This document shows positions 17,350 through 26,098 of a stretch of DNA of 64,000 nucleotides, one piece after another. The translations under genes and the position numbers were made by a program. This stretch comes from Caulobacter sp. UNC358MFTsu5.1 (lineage in GTDB: Bacteria; Pseudomonadota; Alphaproteobacteria; Caulobacterales; Caulobacteraceae). Location: NCBI RefSeq assembly GCF_000712075.1, contig NZ_JONW01000005.1:935001-999000 (forward strand), written 5' to 3'. Below the pieces are notes generated by a model, which was given only the letters and a program-made list of their open reading frames with translations, had not been told where the DNA came from and did not search any database. Position 1 is the stretch's first letter; every line of letters begins with the position of its first letter.

Positions 17350-17427
17350 GGGGACATGCCCTCGGGCGTGTCCCCAAGGCTTGGCTCGCTGGATGCTGAT
17401 AGGGACACGCCGCGAGGGCATGTCCCC
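17350..17427. repeat. Palindromic element, GGGGACA/TGTCCCC family, copy 1
   Basis: Two 26-base arms, 17350-17375 and 17402-17427, are inverted copies differing by one base insertion; each is bounded by GGGGACA/TGTCCCC and nearly self-complementary. The 26-bp spacer contains AAGGCTTGG. It occupies the gap between the convergent LRR-kinase and cupin genes and could terminate both. Other copies are at 23026-23091 and 60988-61058. Confidence 0.9.
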
Positions 17428-17441
17428 GGCTCCGTCCCCGC

Positions 17442-17897
17442 CTAGTACGGCGTCCCGTCCCTGTGGCGGTAGATGTCCTCCCCCGCCCGCGCCACCATGT
17501 CGATGTCGCTGTAGGTGCAGGTGTCCTGGTCCGGCCGGCGCGAGCCCATCTCCAGCAGCACGGCCTCGCGGTCCGAGCGGTTCTCCAGGTGGTGGCCGTT
17601 GGCGACCCCGGCCTTGAAGCCCGCGCAGTCGCCGGCCCGCAGCACCGTCTCGGTTCCGTCCTCGACCAGCACCACCTCGCCCTCGACCACCCAGACGAAC
17701 TCGTCCTCGGCGCTGTGCCAATGGCGCTGGCTGCTCCACTGGCCGGGCGGCAGGCGCATCAGGTTGACGCCGAACTGGTCGAGGCCGGCCGCGTCGCCGA
17801 GAGCCCGGCGGCGGCGCTCGCGGCACGGCGCGTCGTGCGGCGGCGGGTAGTTGCTTCCCACGCGCAGCGGCGCGGCTTCGATGTCGATCTTGGGCAT
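17442..17897 (-). CDS. Cupin-domain protein
   Basis: A 151-residue single-domain cupin. Motif 1 appears as QRHWHSAEDEFVWVVEGEVVLVEDG (two His and Glu as likely metal ligands) and motif 2 as AGDCAGFKAGVANGHHLENRSD. It ends with DIDMVARAGEDIYRHRDGTPY, seen in a group of small cupins annotated near sugar-isomerase-like proteins, but no reaction can be assigned. The start at 17897 (MPKIDIEAAP) is used; upstream in-frame sequence overlaps divergent dapE and is Arg/Ser-rich. Convergent with the LRR-kinase, divergent from dapE. Confidence 0.82.
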   Translation of the reverse strand: MPKIDIEAAPLRVGSNYPPPHDAPCRERRRRALGDAAGLDQFGVNLMRLPPGQWSSQRHWHSAEDEFVWVVEGEVVLVEDGTETVLRAGDCAGFKAGVANGHHLENRSDREAVLLEMGSRRPDQDTCTYSDIDMVARAGEDIYRHRDGTPY

Positions 17898-17961
17898 GGC
17901 GATCCGTGGAAGAAGCTTGCGCGGTTTGCGTCGGGCCTGAGGTAAGCCTAAAGCCAGGACA

Positions 17962-19122
17962 ATGACTGACAACAGCCTCGCCCCCACCCTCGATCCCGTG
18001 GCCCTCGCCCAGGCGCTGATCCGCCGTCCGTCCGTGACCCCGGCCGACGAGGGGGCGATGGACGTGCTGCAGCGGCAACTCGAAGCGCTCGGCTTCAACT
18101 GCCGCCGCATGAAGTTCGGCGAGATCGAGAACCTCTACGCCCGGCGCGGGACCGCCCGCCCGAACCTCTGCTTCGCCGGCCACACCGACGTGGTGCCCGT
18201 GGGCGACGACGCCGCCTGGACCGCCGGGCCGTTCGAGGCCGAGATCAAGGACGGGGTCCTGTTCGGCCGGGGCGCGGTCGACATGAAGAGCGCCATCGCC
18301 GCCTTCGTCGCCGCCGTCTCGCGCCTGCCGCAGGACCTGCCGGGTTCGCTGAGCTTCCTGATCACCGGCGACGAGGAGGGCGTGGCCGAGGACGGCACCG
18401 TCAAGGTCGTCCAGGCCCTGGCCGCCGAGGGCGAGGTCATCGATCATTGCATCGTCGGCGAGCCGACCAGCGCCAATCTGCTGGGCGACATGGTCAAGAT
18501 CGGCCGGCGCGGCAGCATCAACGCCTGGATCGCCGTGGACGGCAAGCAGGGCCACGTGGCCTATCCGCACCGCGCCGCCAACCCGATCCCGGTGATGGTC
18601 GACATCCTCACCCGCCTGCAGAGCCGGGTGCTGGACGACGGCTATACCGGCTTCCAGCCCTCGAACCTGGAAGTCACCACGGTGGATGTGGGCAACACCG
18701 CCACCAACGTCATCCCCGCCTCGGCCAAGGCCCGGATCAACATCCGCTTCAACCCGGCCCACAAGGGCAAGGACCTGGCCGCCTGGATCGAGCAGGAGTG
18801 CCGCGAGGCCGCCGAGGGCTTCTCGGGCCGGGTCGAGGCGCTGTGCAAGATCAGCGGCGAGGCCTTCCTGACCGAGCCGGGCGCCTTCACCGACGTGATC
18901 GTGGCCGCCGTCGGCGACGCCACCGGCCGCGTGCCCGAGCTCTCCACCACCGGCGGCACCAGCGACGCGCGGTTCATCCGCAGCCTGTGCCCGGTGGTCG
19001 AGTTCGGCCTGGTCGGCTCGACCATGCACCAGGTCGACGAGCGGGTCCCGGTCCAGGAGGTCGAGGCCCTGGCCGACATCTACCAGGCCCTGATCGGCCG
19101 TTATTTCGCGGCCTTCGCCTGA
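17962..19122 (+). CDS. dapE: Succinyl-diaminopimelate desuccinylase DapE
   Basis: Removes succinyl from N-succinyl-LL-diaminopimelate to give LL-DAP for lysine and peptidoglycan. The 386-residue M20 peptidase-family enzyme shows the di-zinc ligands in [23 protein letters not shown] and the C-terminal STMHQVDE, with the dimerisation lid domain around residues 180-295. Length is typical. Its stop overlaps the start of the EamA gene by one base (TGATG), so expression is coupled. Confidence 0.97.
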   Translation: MTDNSLAPTLDPVALAQALIRRPSVTPADEGAMDVLQRQLEALGFNCRRMKFGEIENLYARRGTARPNLCFAGHTDVVPVGDDAAWTAGPFEAEIKDGVLFGRGAVDMKSAIAAFVAAVSRLPQDLPGSLSFLITGDEEGVAEDGTVKVVQALAAEGEVIDHCIVGEPTSANLLGDMVKIGRRGSINAWIAVDGKQGHVAYPHRAANPIPVMVDILTRLQSRVLDDGYTGFQPSNLEVTTVDVGNTATNVIPASAKARINIRFNPAHKGKDLAAWIEQECREAAEGFSGRVEALCKISGEAFLTEPGAFTDVIVAAVGDATGRVPELSTTGGTSDARFIRSLCPVVEFGLVGSTMHQVDERVPVQEVEALADIYQALIGRYFAAFA

Positions 19123-19562
19123 TGGGCCGCGCCGCCCTGGCTAGCTGGCCCTTCTGGGCGCTCGCCTCGGCGGTCTTCGCGGCCCTGACCGCCATCCTGG
19201 CCAAGGTCGGGATCGACGGCGTCGGCTCCAACCTCGCCACCTTCATCCGCACGGTGGTGATCCTGGGCTTCGCCGGCCTGATCCTGACCGTGGCCGGCGA
19301 GTGGCGCGCCCCCGGTTCGATCGCCCCGCGCTCGTGGATGTTCCTGGTGCTGTCGGGCCTGGCCACCGGCGCCTCGTGGCTGTGCTACTTCCGGGCCCTG
19401 AAGCTGGGCGAGGCGGCCAAGGTCGCGCCGGTCGACAAACTCAGCGTCGTGTTCGTGGCGATCATCGCCGCCGTGTTCCTGGGCGAGAAGCTGTCGGCCC
19501 TGAACTGGCTGGGCGTGGCCCTGATCGCGGCGGGGGCGGTGCTGGTGGCGGTTCGGATCTAG
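19122..19562 (+). CDS. EamA-family membrane protein, single five-helix repeat
   Basis: A 146-residue membrane protein with about five helices (near residues 7-27, 35-57, 68-87, 97-116, 121-144) and the EamA signature PVDKLSVVFVAIIAAVFLGEKLS. It corresponds to one half of the usual ten-helix drug/metabolite transporter and so probably dimerises. The start ATG overlaps the dapE stop by one base. Substrate is unknown; coupling to dapE makes an amino-acid-related role possible but not shown. Confidence 0.85.
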   Translation: MGRAALASWPFWALASAVFAALTAILAKVGIDGVGSNLATFIRTVVILGFAGLILTVAGEWRAPGSIAPRSWMFLVLSGLATGASWLCYFRALKLGEAAKVAPVDKLSVVFVAIIAAVFLGEKLSALNWLGVALIAAGAVLVAVRI

Positions 19563-19570
19563 AGACGCGC

Positions 19571-20491
19571 ATGGACGAGCTTTCGATCGCCGACGTCCTG
19601 GCCGAGGTGGCCGTGCTGGTGAAGCCGTACTTCGGCAAGGGCCGCCCCGCCGACTACATCCCCCAGCTGGCCTGCGTGCCGCCGACCAAGTTCGGCATGG
19701 CCGTGCGGCTGGTCTCGGGCGAGGAGGCGGTGATCGGCGACGCCGACGAGGGCTTCTCGGTCCAGAGCATCACCAAGGTCTTCTCGCTGGGGCTGGCCCT
19801 GAACCGCTTCGGCGACGAGGTCTGGACCCGGGTGGGCAAGGAGCCGTCGGGCACGCCGTTCAACCACCTCTCCCAGCTGGAATCCGAGGAGGGCGTGCCG
19901 CGCAACCCGTTCATCAACGCCGGGGCCATCGCCGTCTGCGACCAGCTGATGGACGTGTTCAAGGACCCGCCGGCCCTGGTGCGCGGCTTCGCGGGCTTCC
20001 TGGCCGGCGAGGAGGTCGAGATCGACGAGGCGGTGGCGGAGTCCGAACTGGCCAACGCCTGGCAGAACCGGGCCATCGCCAACCTGATGCGCGGCAAGGG
20101 CACGATCCACCACGACCCCGAGGCCGTGGTCGCCGCCTATTGCCGCCAGTGCGCCCTGACCATGAGCTGCCGCCAGCTGGCCCGCGCCATGCTGCCCCTG
20201 GCGGCCGGCGGCTTCTCGCCGATCGTCGAGGAGACGATCTTCCCCGAACGCCTGTCGCGCCGCCTGAACGCCCTGCTGCTGACCTGCGGCATCTATGACA
20301 GCGTCGGCAGCTTCGCCTACCGCGTCGGCCTGCCGGCCAAGAGCGGCGTGGGCGGCGGCATCGTCGCCATCGTGCCGGGCAAGGCGGCGATCGCCGTGTG
20401 GTCGCCGGAGCTGGACCGGTTCGGCACCTCGGTGGTGGGGACCGTGGCCCTGGAGCGGTTCAGCCAGCTGACCAACTGCTCGGTGCTTTAA
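19571..20491 (+). CDS. glsA: Glutaminase GlsA
   Basis: Hydrolyses glutamine to glutamate and ammonia. The 306-residue enzyme belongs to the serine-dependent glutaminase family: the catalytic S-x-x-K is in FSVQSITKVF, the conserved NPFINAGAI and the C-terminal PAKSGVGGGIVAIVPGKAAIAVWSPELD (split by family blocks) are present. It begins 8 bp after the EamA gene, so dapE, the EamA gene and glsA look like one operon. The frame is open upstream, but the ATG at 19571 gives normal length. Confidence 0.95.
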   Translation: MDELSIADVLAEVAVLVKPYFGKGRPADYIPQLACVPPTKFGMAVRLVSGEEAVIGDADEGFSVQSITKVFSLGLALNRFGDEVWTRVGKEPSGTPFNHLSQLESEEGVPRNPFINAGAIAVCDQLMDVFKDPPALVRGFAGFLAGEEVEIDEAVAESELANAWQNRAIANLMRGKGTIHHDPEAVVAAYCRQCALTMSCRQLARAMLPLAAGGFSPIVEETIFPERLSRRLNALLLTCGIYDSVGSFAYRVGLPAKSGVGGGIVAIVPGKAAIAVWSPELDRFGTSVVGTVALERFSQLTNCSVL

Positions 20492-20507
20492 GGGCGTCTA
20501 CCTAGTC

Positions 20508-20521
20508 TTGCGCTGGATCAA
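20508..20521 (+). promoter_or_regulatory. FNR/FixK-like half-degenerate palindrome
   Basis: TTGCGCTGGATCAA matches the FNR/FixK consensus TTGAT-N4-ATCAA at eight of ten positions. It lies 17 bp after the glsA stop and 55 bp before the 35-residue membrane peptide gene, a reasonable distance for an activator site. Pattern match only. Confidence 0.4.
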
Positions 20522-20576
20522 GGTGGCCGCCGGCCTCGCCGGAGAAGCTTCGCCGTACTTGCAACGGAGAGCTTTC

Positions 20577-20684
20577 ATGCCCCCTTTCCTCACCCTGGTG
20601 GTCGCCGCCTTCGGCGCCTTCATGCTGGCCCTGGCGGTCGGCCAGATCCAGACGGCGCGGGCCGAGCGGGCGAAGAAGCGGTGA
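20577..20684 (+). CDS. 35-residue single-span membrane peptide
   Basis: A short gene outside usual ORF cut-offs. ATG at 20577 is preceded by CGGAGAG with 6 bases spacing. The product MPPFLTLVVAAFGAFMLALA... has one hydrophobic helix (residues 3-22) and a basic tail ending RAERAKKR, giving a positive-inside orientation with the tail in the cytoplasm. It stands alone after glsA, and an FNR/FixK-like site lies 55 bp upstream. Size and layout recall small accessory subunits such as CcoQ or CydX, but no sequence match is claimed. Confidence 0.6.
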   Translation: MPPFLTLVVAAFGAFMLALAVGQIQTARAERAKKR

Positions 20685-20712
20685 GATTGGCTCGAGGGAT
20701 CAGCTCAAAACC

Positions 20713-20823
20713 GTTGTCATCCCGGAAGCCTCGTAGAGGCTGTCCGGGACCCAGGGGACTGGGCTGATACGGTGCGGTTCACCTGGGTCCCGGACAAGCG
20801 CTACGCGCTTTCCGGGATGACAA
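20713..20823. repeat. Palindromic intergenic element ending in TTGTCATCCCGG
   Basis: Inverted ends GTTGTCATCCCGGA and TCCGGGATGACAAC enclose about 110 bp. Each half carries its own inner hairpin with a different stem: GCCTCgtaGAGGC on the left and AAGCGCtacGCGCTT on the right, both inside CCCGGA/TCCGGG. The GGGACCCAGG/CCTGGGTCCC blocks are shared with the 127-bp family at 23.7-27.5 kb, so it is probably a relative. It lies in the gap before truA. Confidence 0.85.
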
Positions 20824-20861
20824 CCGTGGGGTGGGCATAAAGAGGCTTGGGCTCTTCGCCC

Positions 20862-21608
20862 CTACTCCCCCTCGTACCCCACCCCCGTGAGGTACAGCCC
20901 GTCCGACGGCGCGACCGGCCCGCAGGCCGTGCGGTCCCTGGCCTCCAGGGCGGCCTTGAGGTCGTCGGCGGTCCAGCGGCCCACCCCGACCTCGACCAGG
21001 GTGCCGGTCATCGACCGCACCTGTCGGTGCAGGAACGAGCGGGCCTCGAACACCAGATGGACCTCCTCGCCGACGCGGCTGACGCGGGCCACGTCCAGGG
21101 TCTTGAGCGGCGACTTCGCCTGGCAGGCCATGTCGCGGAAGGTCGTGAAGTCGTGCAGCCCGACCAGGGCCTGGGCGGCCGCGTGCATGCCCTCGGCGTC
21201 GAGGGCTTTCTTCATGTGCCAGACCTTGCCCTTGTCGAGGGCCGGCGGGGCGCGGCGGTTGAGGATGCGGTAGAGGTAGCGCCGCTCGTCGGCCGAGAAC
21301 CGGGCGTGCCAGCCCTCCGGCGCGACCGACGCGTCCAACACGCTGACCGCCTCGCGCGTCAGGTGGGCGTTCAGGGCGTTCATCACCGTCTCGGCCGGCC
21401 AGTCGCGCTCGAGATCGACATGCACCACCTGGCCCGTCGCGTGGACGCCGGTGTCGGTGCGGCCGGCGGCGGCCACGCGGATCTCCTGGCCGGTGAAGGC
21501 CTTCACCGCCGCCTCCAGCGCCCCCTGCACCGACGGCTGCGAGGCCTGGGCCTGGAAGCCGTTATAGGGCCGGCCGTCATACTCGATCGTCAGGCGGTAG
21601 CGGGGCAT
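20862..21608 (-). CDS. truA: tRNA pseudouridine(38-40) synthase TruA
   Basis: Converts uridines 38-40 in tRNA anticodon stems to pseudouridine. The 248-residue protein has the family start [19 protein letters not shown] and the catalytic aspartate Asp52 in [15 protein letters not shown], plus the conserved [19 protein letters not shown]. Length is typical. Its start overlaps the fmt stop by one base, so fmt and truA form a coupled pair. Confidence 0.97.
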   Translation of the reverse strand: MPRYRLTIEYDGRPYNGFQAQASQPSVQGALEAAVKAFTGQEIRVAAAGRTDTGVHATGQVVHVDLERDWPAETVMNALNAHLTREAVSVLDASVAPEGWHARFSADERRYLYRILNRRAPPALDKGKVWHMKKALDAEGMHAAAQALVGLHDFTTFRDMACQAKSPLKTLDVARVSRVGEEVHLVFEARSFLHRQVRSMTGTLVEVGVGRWTADDLKAALEARDRTACGPVAPSDGLYLTGVGYEGE

Positions 21609-22534
21609 CAGGCCAGGACCGTTCCGGCCGCCAGCGGGAAGCCGCGCAGGAAGACCTCGGCCTCCTGCACGCCCTTGCCCTCGCGCTGGGCCTTGAGCAG
21701 GCGCACCGCGACCTCCCCGCAGGCGATCAGCAGGGCGTCGTCCAGCACCGCGCCCGGCGAGCCGTCGGCGTCCTCGACGCGCGACAGCAGGGCCTTCACG
21801 CGGACAGGGCCCTTGTCGGACGGCGCCTCGAACCAGGCGCCGGGGAACGGCGACAGGCCCCGGATGTGGCGGTCGACCTCGGCGGCCGGACGGGTCCAGT
21901 CGATGCGGGCCTCGGCCGACTTGATCTTCTTGGCGTAGGTCACGCCCTCTTCCGCCTGCGGGACCTCGCGGGCCGCGCCGCGCTCGATGGCGGCCAGGGC
22001 GACGGGCAGCATGCGCGAGCCGACGGCGGCCAGCTTGTCGTGCAGGCTGCCGGCGGTCTCCAGGGCGTCGATCCGCACCTGCTCGCCCATCAGCACCGGG
22101 CCTTCGTCCAGGCCCTCGCTCATCCGCATCACCTGGACGCCGGTCACCGCGTCGCCGGCCATGATCGCCCGCTGGATGGGGGCGGCGCCGCGCCAGCGCG
22201 GCAGCAGGCTGGCGTGCAGGTTGAAGCAGCCCAGGCGCGGGGCCTCCAGCACGGCCTTCACCAGGATCTGGCCGAAGGCCACCACCACGGCGGCGTCCAG
22301 GTCGAGCGCCTGGAAGGCCGCGATCTCCTCGGGGGTCTTCATCGAGACCGGCGTGCGCACCGGCAGGCCCAGGCTTTCGGCGAAGGCGTGGACCGGCGAG
22401 GGCTTCAGGTCCTGGCCGCGGCCGCGCGGGGCGGGCGGCTGGGAATAGACGCAGGCGATCTCGTGGCCGGCGGCGACGAGCTCGGCCAGGCAGGCGACGG
22501 AGAAATCGGGGGTTCCGAGGAAGGCGAGGCGCAT
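21608..22534 (-). CDS. fmt: Methionyl-tRNA formyltransferase Fmt
   Basis: Formylates initiator methionyl-tRNA using 10-formyl-tetrahydrofolate. The 308-residue protein begins [19 protein letters not shown], contains the formyl-transfer residues in [19 protein letters not shown] and the [10 protein letters not shown] block, and ends in the OB-fold tRNA-binding domain (about 205-308). It often lies beside def; here def is 0.6 kb away on the same strand with a lipoprotein gene between them on the other strand. Confidence 0.97.
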   Translation of the reverse strand: MRLAFLGTPDFSVACLAELVAAGHEIACVYSQPPAPRGRGQDLKPSPVHAFAESLGLPVRTPVSMKTPEEIAAFQALDLDAAVVVAFGQILVKAVLEAPRLGCFNLHASLLPRWRGAAPIQRAIMAGDAVTGVQVMRMSEGLDEGPVLMGEQVRIDALETAGSLHDKLAAVGSRMLPVALAAIERGAAREVPQAEEGVTYAKKIKSAEARIDWTRPAAEVDRHIRGLSPFPGAWFEAPSDKGPVRVKALLSRVEDADGSPGAVLDDALLIACGEVAVRLLKAQREGKGVQEAEVFLRGFPLAAGTVLA

Positions 22535-22647
22535 GGCGGACGTTTAGACGGCATGACCGTCCTTAGGAAGCAGGGGTGCGACATGAGTCGGAACCTCGAC
22601 CATGGACCGCCGTTCTATGGGCGACGCCATTTCCAGGAGGAAACGCC

Positions 22648-23007
22648 ATGCGCTCCATCACCCTCTTCGCCGTCGCCGGCCTGGCCGCCCTGTCGCTGGC
22701 CGCCTGCTCGGACGAGCACGCCACCCAGATCAAGGAAGGCGCCAAGGCCGCCGGCACCGAGATCAAGCAGGCCGCCGTCGACATCAAGAACGACCCCGAC
22801 GTCAAGGAAGCCGGTACGGCCCTGAAGGAAAGCACCGAGGAAGCCGCCGCCGACGCCAAGGTCGCGGCCGGCGAGGCGGTCGACAAGGCCAAGGAAGCCG
22901 GCGCCAAGGCCGGTCAGGAAACCAAGGAAGCCGCGGCCGACATCAACGCCGACGCCAAGAAGGCCGGCTCGAACGCCAAGAAGGAAGTCCACGAGGCGAC
23001 GAAGTAG
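22648..23007 (+). CDS. Small alanine/lysine-rich lipoprotein
   Basis: A 119-residue lipoprotein: signal and lipobox LSLAAC put the acylated cysteine near residue 20, and the mature protein consists of Ala/Lys/Glu/Asp-rich heptad-like repeats (KEAGTALKESTEEAAADAK and similar) predicted to be amphipathic helix, similar in style to LEA-like or Lpp-like envelope proteins. AGGAGG sits 9 bases before the ATG at 22648, an unusually strong ribosome site; the upstream open frame lacks such features. Divergent from fmt. Function unknown, perhaps an envelope spacer or stress protein. Confidence 0.85.
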   Translation: MRSITLFAVAGLAALSLAACSDEHATQIKEGAKAAGTEIKQAAVDIKNDPDVKEAGTALKESTEEAAADAKVAAGEAVDKAKEAGAKAGQETKEAAADINADAKKAGSNAKKEVHEATK

Positions 23008-23025
23008 GCGTCGGCGCGCGAAGAA

Positions 23026-23091
23026 GGGGACACACACTCACGGCAAGGCTTGCGCCGACTGGGCGCGGTCGTGGGGTGAGTGTGTGTCCCC
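23026..23091. repeat. Palindromic element, GGGGACA/TGTCCCC family, copy 2
   Basis: Perfect 16-bp inverted arms GGGGACACACACTCAC (23026-23041) and GTGAGTGTGTGTCCCC (23076-23091) flank a 34-bp spacer containing CAAGGCTTG. The stem sequence differs from the other two copies yet both arms match each other. It lies between the convergent lipoprotein and def genes, 18 bp after the lipoprotein stop. Confidence 0.9.
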
Positions 23092-23107
23092 CACGTCGTC
23101 CGCTGAG

Positions 23108-23629
23108 TTAGGCCGCGCGGCGGGCCTTCTTGACCTTGCTGATCGCCCGGTCGCGCTTCAGGCGCGACAGGTGGTCGATGAACAGCACGCCCTTCAGGTG
23201 GTCCATCTCGTGCTGGATGCAGACGGCGAACATGCCGTCGGCCTCTTCCTCGATCGGCTGGCCCTGGTAGTCCAGATAGGTCAGCTTCACGCGGGCCGGG
23301 CGCTCGACGGCGTCGTAGACCTCGGGCACCGACAGGCAGCCTTCCTCGTACGAGAACAGCTCCTCGGACTCCCAGGTGATCTTCGGATTGACGAAGTAGC
23401 GCGGGGCCGGCTCCTCGCCCTCGCGGGCCAGGTCCATGACGATCACGTTGACCAGCTCGCCGACCTGCACGGCGGCCAGGCCGATGCCCGGGGCGTCGTA
23501 CATGGTCTCCAGCATGTCATCCATCAGGGCGCGCAGCGCGTCGGTGACGGCGGGCACGTCCTTGGAGACCTGCTTCAGGATCGCCAGATCGGCGGAATTA
23601 TCGACGGTGAGGATGCGACGGATGGCCAT
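23108..23629 (-). CDS. def: Peptide deformylase Def
   Basis: Removes the formyl group from nascent proteins. From the ATG at 23629 (MAIRRILTV) the 173-residue metalloenzyme shows all three motifs: [13 protein letters not shown] (Cys98) and QHEMDH (His140, His144), which hold the metal. The open frame continues upstream into the 127-bp repeat at 23711-23837, which is not coding. A C-terminal Lys/Arg-rich tail ([19 protein letters not shown]) is present. Confidence 0.97.
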   Translation of the reverse strand: MAIRRILTVDNSADLAILKQVSKDVPAVTDALRALMDDMLETMYDAPGIGLAAVQVGELVNVIVMDLAREGEEPAPRYFVNPKITWESEELFSYEEGCLSVPEVYDAVERPARVKLTYLDYQGQPIEEEADGMFAVCIQHEMDHLKGVLFIDHLSRLKRDRAISKVKKARRAA

Positions 23630-23710
23630 AACGACTGTCAGGTAAGCGCCGCGCCGCCCGGGGTCAAGGCGACGGAGGGACGCGGCCCGTGGCCGCACCT
23701 CCTCAAAAAT

Positions 23711-23837
23711 CCGCTCATCCCGGCGAATGCCGGGACCCAGATGGAATGGCGGTGGGACGGACGCCACGACCTCAGCGCCCTTCCAATCAACCGCTCCGCC
23801 TTAGGATCTGGGTCCCGGCATTCGCCGGGATGAGCGG
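23711..23837. repeat. 127-bp inverted-repeat element, copy 1
   Basis: Perfect 32-bp inverted ends (23711-23742 and 23806-23837) start CCGCTCATCCCGGCGAATGC. The inner part has CCCTTCCAATCA at 23779-23790. Two more copies of exactly 127 bp are at 26099-26225 and 27336-27462. It lies between def and rmuC, both on the minus strand. It resembles a MITE; no transposase is nearby. Confidence 0.92.
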
Positions 23838-23849
23838 AGATGGAGGGCC

Positions 23850-25136
23850 CTAGGACTTGGCCTGCAGCTTCGGCGTTTCGTCCGCCGCCAGCTTGATCAG
23901 CGGCCGCACCGAGCCCTCCACCGGGGCCAGCTCGCTGATCTCCTTGCCCTCGTGGTCGACCGACAGGTCCTCGAAGCGGCGGGCCTGGGTCAGGACCTGG
24001 CTTTCCAGCGAGCCGACGAACTGGTTGTAGCGGCCCACGGCCGCCTCCAGCGCCTTGCCCACCGAGCCGGCGTGGGCGCCCATCACGGCGATGCGCTTGT
24101 AGAGCTCGCGGCCCACCGCGACGATGTTGGCGGCGTTCTTGGCCTGGTCCTCGGCCCGCCAGCCGTAGGCGACGGCCTTGCACAGGGCGAACAGGGTGGT
24201 GGGGGTGACCAGCAGCACCCGGCGGTCCATGGCCTCGGTCATCAGGTCGGGCAGGCGGTCCAGGGCGGCCGCGAGGAAGCCGTCGCCGGGCACGAACATG
24301 GCCACGAAGTCGGGCGAGCCCTCGCTGGCGAACTGGTCCCAATAGGCCTTCGCCGAAAGGCCCTGCATGTGGGCGCGGACGCTGGCGGCGTGGCGGGCCA
24401 GGGCGCTTTCCCGCAGGTGCTCCTCGGTCGCCTCCTGGGCCTCGAGGAAGGCGTTCAGCGAGCACTTGGCGTCGATCACGAACACCCCACCGCCCGGCAT
24501 CTTGACCTTCACGTCGGGGCGGCGACGGCCCTCCTCGCTCTCGACGCTGAACTGCTCGACGAAGTCGAAGCGGCTGTTGAGGCCGGCGGCCTCCAGCACG
24601 TTGCGCAGGGTCTGCTCGCCCCAACGCCCCTGGACCCCGGCCCCGCGCCGCAGGGCGGCCGACAGCTTGCGGGCCTCGAACTGGGTGGCGGTCGAGGCCT
24701 CCATCAGGGCGGCGATCTGGGCCTTGAGGCCGCCGGTCTCTTCCGCCCGCGCCTTCTCGACGGCGGTGACCTGGGCCTCGAACTTGGCCAGTGTCTCGGC
24801 CACCGGCTTGAGCTGGGCTTCCAGGCGCTGCTGGCTGAGCAGTTCGCGGCTCTTGAAGTTCTCCTCGGTGCGCTTGATCAGGGCCTCGGCCACCGTGTTG
24901 GCGGTCATGGTCGCCTGCTGGGCGGCCTGGGCGCGGATCAGTTCGGCCTGGGTGGCGGCCTGGTCCTCCAGCAGTCGCGCCCGCTCGCCGGCCTGGACCA
25001 GTTGCTCGTTCAGTTGCCACGCCTTGGCCTCGGCCCGGGTGGCGCGGCCCAGGGCCCAGACGGCGAACGCCCCGGCGGCGACGGCCGCGACCAGCAGCAC
25101 CAGGGCGAGGATCAGGAACGGATCGGAGAAGTTCAT
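23850..25136 (-). CDS. rmuC: RmuC-family DNA recombination protein
   Basis: A 428-residue protein with an N-terminal membrane segment (residues 8-29), a long coiled-coil (about 35-140) and a C-terminal RmuC domain with the conserved QGRWGEQTLRNVLE, RPDVKVKMPGGGVFVIDAKCSLNAF and LLVTPTTLFALCKAVAYGWR blocks, which is a restriction-endonuclease-like fold. RmuC limits inversions at short inverted repeats in E. coli. Its placement beside a cluster of inverted repeats is suggestive only. Divergent from the DUF2520 gene. Confidence 0.93.
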   Translation of the reverse strand: MNFSDPFLILALVLLVAAVAAGAFAVWALGRATRAEAKAWQLNEQLVQAGERARLLEDQAATQAELIRAQAAQQATMTANTVAEALIKRTEENFKSRELLSQQRLEAQLKPVAETLAKFEAQVTAVEKARAEETGGLKAQIAALMEASTATQFEARKLSAALRRGAGVQGRWGEQTLRNVLEAAGLNSRFDFVEQFSVESEEGRRRPDVKVKMPGGGVFVIDAKCSLNAFLEAQEATEEHLRESALARHAASVRAHMQGLSAKAYWDQFASEGSPDFVAMFVPGDGFLAAALDRLPDLMTEAMDRRVLLVTPTTLFALCKAVAYGWRAEDQAKNAANIVAVGRELYKRIAVMGAHAGSVGKALEAAVGRYNQFVGSLESQVLTQARRFEDLSVDHEGKEISELAPVEGSVRPLIKLAADETPKLQAKS

Positions 25137-25215
25137 GCTCCGTTCTTAGCCGGAGTCGCGGGGTCCAGAAAGAGGCGCTCTCGAAAGCCCGACGACGAGC
25201 GGCTAGAGAGGGGCC

Positions 25216-26079
25216 ATGTCACGACTCTGGATCATCGGACCCGGCGCGGTCGGCAGGACCCTGGGACGACTGTTCCATGACCGGGGCGTCTTCGCGGTCT
25301 CCGGGATCGTCGGGCGGACCCGGGAGGGCGCCGAGGCGGCGCGGGCCTTCATCGGCGGCGGCCAGGCGGCGGACGCGGCCACGCCCACGGCCGGCGACGT
25401 GGTGATGATCTCCACCCGCGACGGCGAGATCGACGCGGTCGCCGCCGCCCTGGCCGACGGCGTCGATCCGGCGGGGCTGGTCGTCTTCCACTGCAGCGGG
25501 GCGCGGGACCTGGCGCCGCTGGAGCCCCTGCGCCGGCGCGGGGCGGCGGTGGCGGCCCTGCATCCGGTCAAGGCCTTCGCCGATCCGGCCCGCGAGGTCG
25601 CCACCTTCGACGGCGTGGTCTGCACCCTGCAGGGCGATGCGGCGGCCCTGGCCGTGCTGGCCCCGGCCGTGGCGGCCATCGGCGGCGCGCCGGTGGTGCT
25701 GCCGCAGGGCGTCGACCGGCGGCTCTATCACGCGGGGACGGTGTTCGCCTCGAACTACCTGGCGGCCCTGGTCCAGGCCGGGCTGGACGCCCACGCGGCG
25801 GCGGGGATCGACGGCGAGACGGCCCTGAAAATCCTGTCGCCCATCCTGCGCGACGCCCTGGGCGCGATCCTGGACAAGGGCCCGGTCGCCGCCCTGACCG
25901 GGCCGATCGCGCGGGGGGATGCGGCGACGGTCGCGGCGCAGGTGGAGGCGCTGGCGGCGCGGGACGCGGGGCTGGCGGAGCTCCATGCGGCGCTGGGGCG
26001 GAAGACGGTCGAGCTGGCGCGGCGCAAGACGCCGGGGCTGGCGCTGGGGGCGGTGGAAGAAGTGTTGGATGCCCGCTAG
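25216..26079 (+). CDS. Rossmann-like/DUF2520 oxidoreductase-like protein
   Basis: A 287-residue protein with an N-terminal NAD(P)-binding Rossmann fold (IIGPGAVGRTLGRLF), then GDVVMISTRDGEI, VVFHCSGARDLAPL and AALHPVKAFADP, and a C-terminal helical DUF2520 domain with YHAGTVFASNYLAAL and LTGPIARGD. This pattern matches the Rossmann-like plus DUF2520 family related to F420-type or ketopantoate-like reductases; no reaction is established. AGAGGGG lies just upstream of the ATG. Third-position GC becomes extreme near the end. Divergent from rmuC. Confidence 0.85.
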   Translation: MSRLWIIGPGAVGRTLGRLFHDRGVFAVSGIVGRTREGAEAARAFIGGGQAADAATPTAGDVVMISTRDGEIDAVAAALADGVDPAGLVVFHCSGARDLAPLEPLRRRGAAVAALHPVKAFADPAREVATFDGVVCTLQGDAAALAVLAPAVAAIGGAPVVLPQGVDRRLYHAGTVFASNYLAALVQAGLDAHAAAGIDGETALKILSPILRDALGAILDKGPVAALTGPIARGDAATVAAQVEALAARDAGLAELHAALGRKTVELARRKTPGLALGAVEEVLDAR

Positions 26080-26098
26080 TCGCCCTAGGCATCCTTCC

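Noticed and set aside
15066..17408. 780-codon minus-strand frame across dapD and the LRR-kinase
   Set aside because: Gln/Gly/Ala/Val-rich shadow; dapD and the kinase on the plus strand are unmistakable.
17350..17427. Palindromes considered as CRISPR repeats
   Set aside because: Copies are isolated at kilobase distances, differ in stem sequence and have no spacer array or cas genes.
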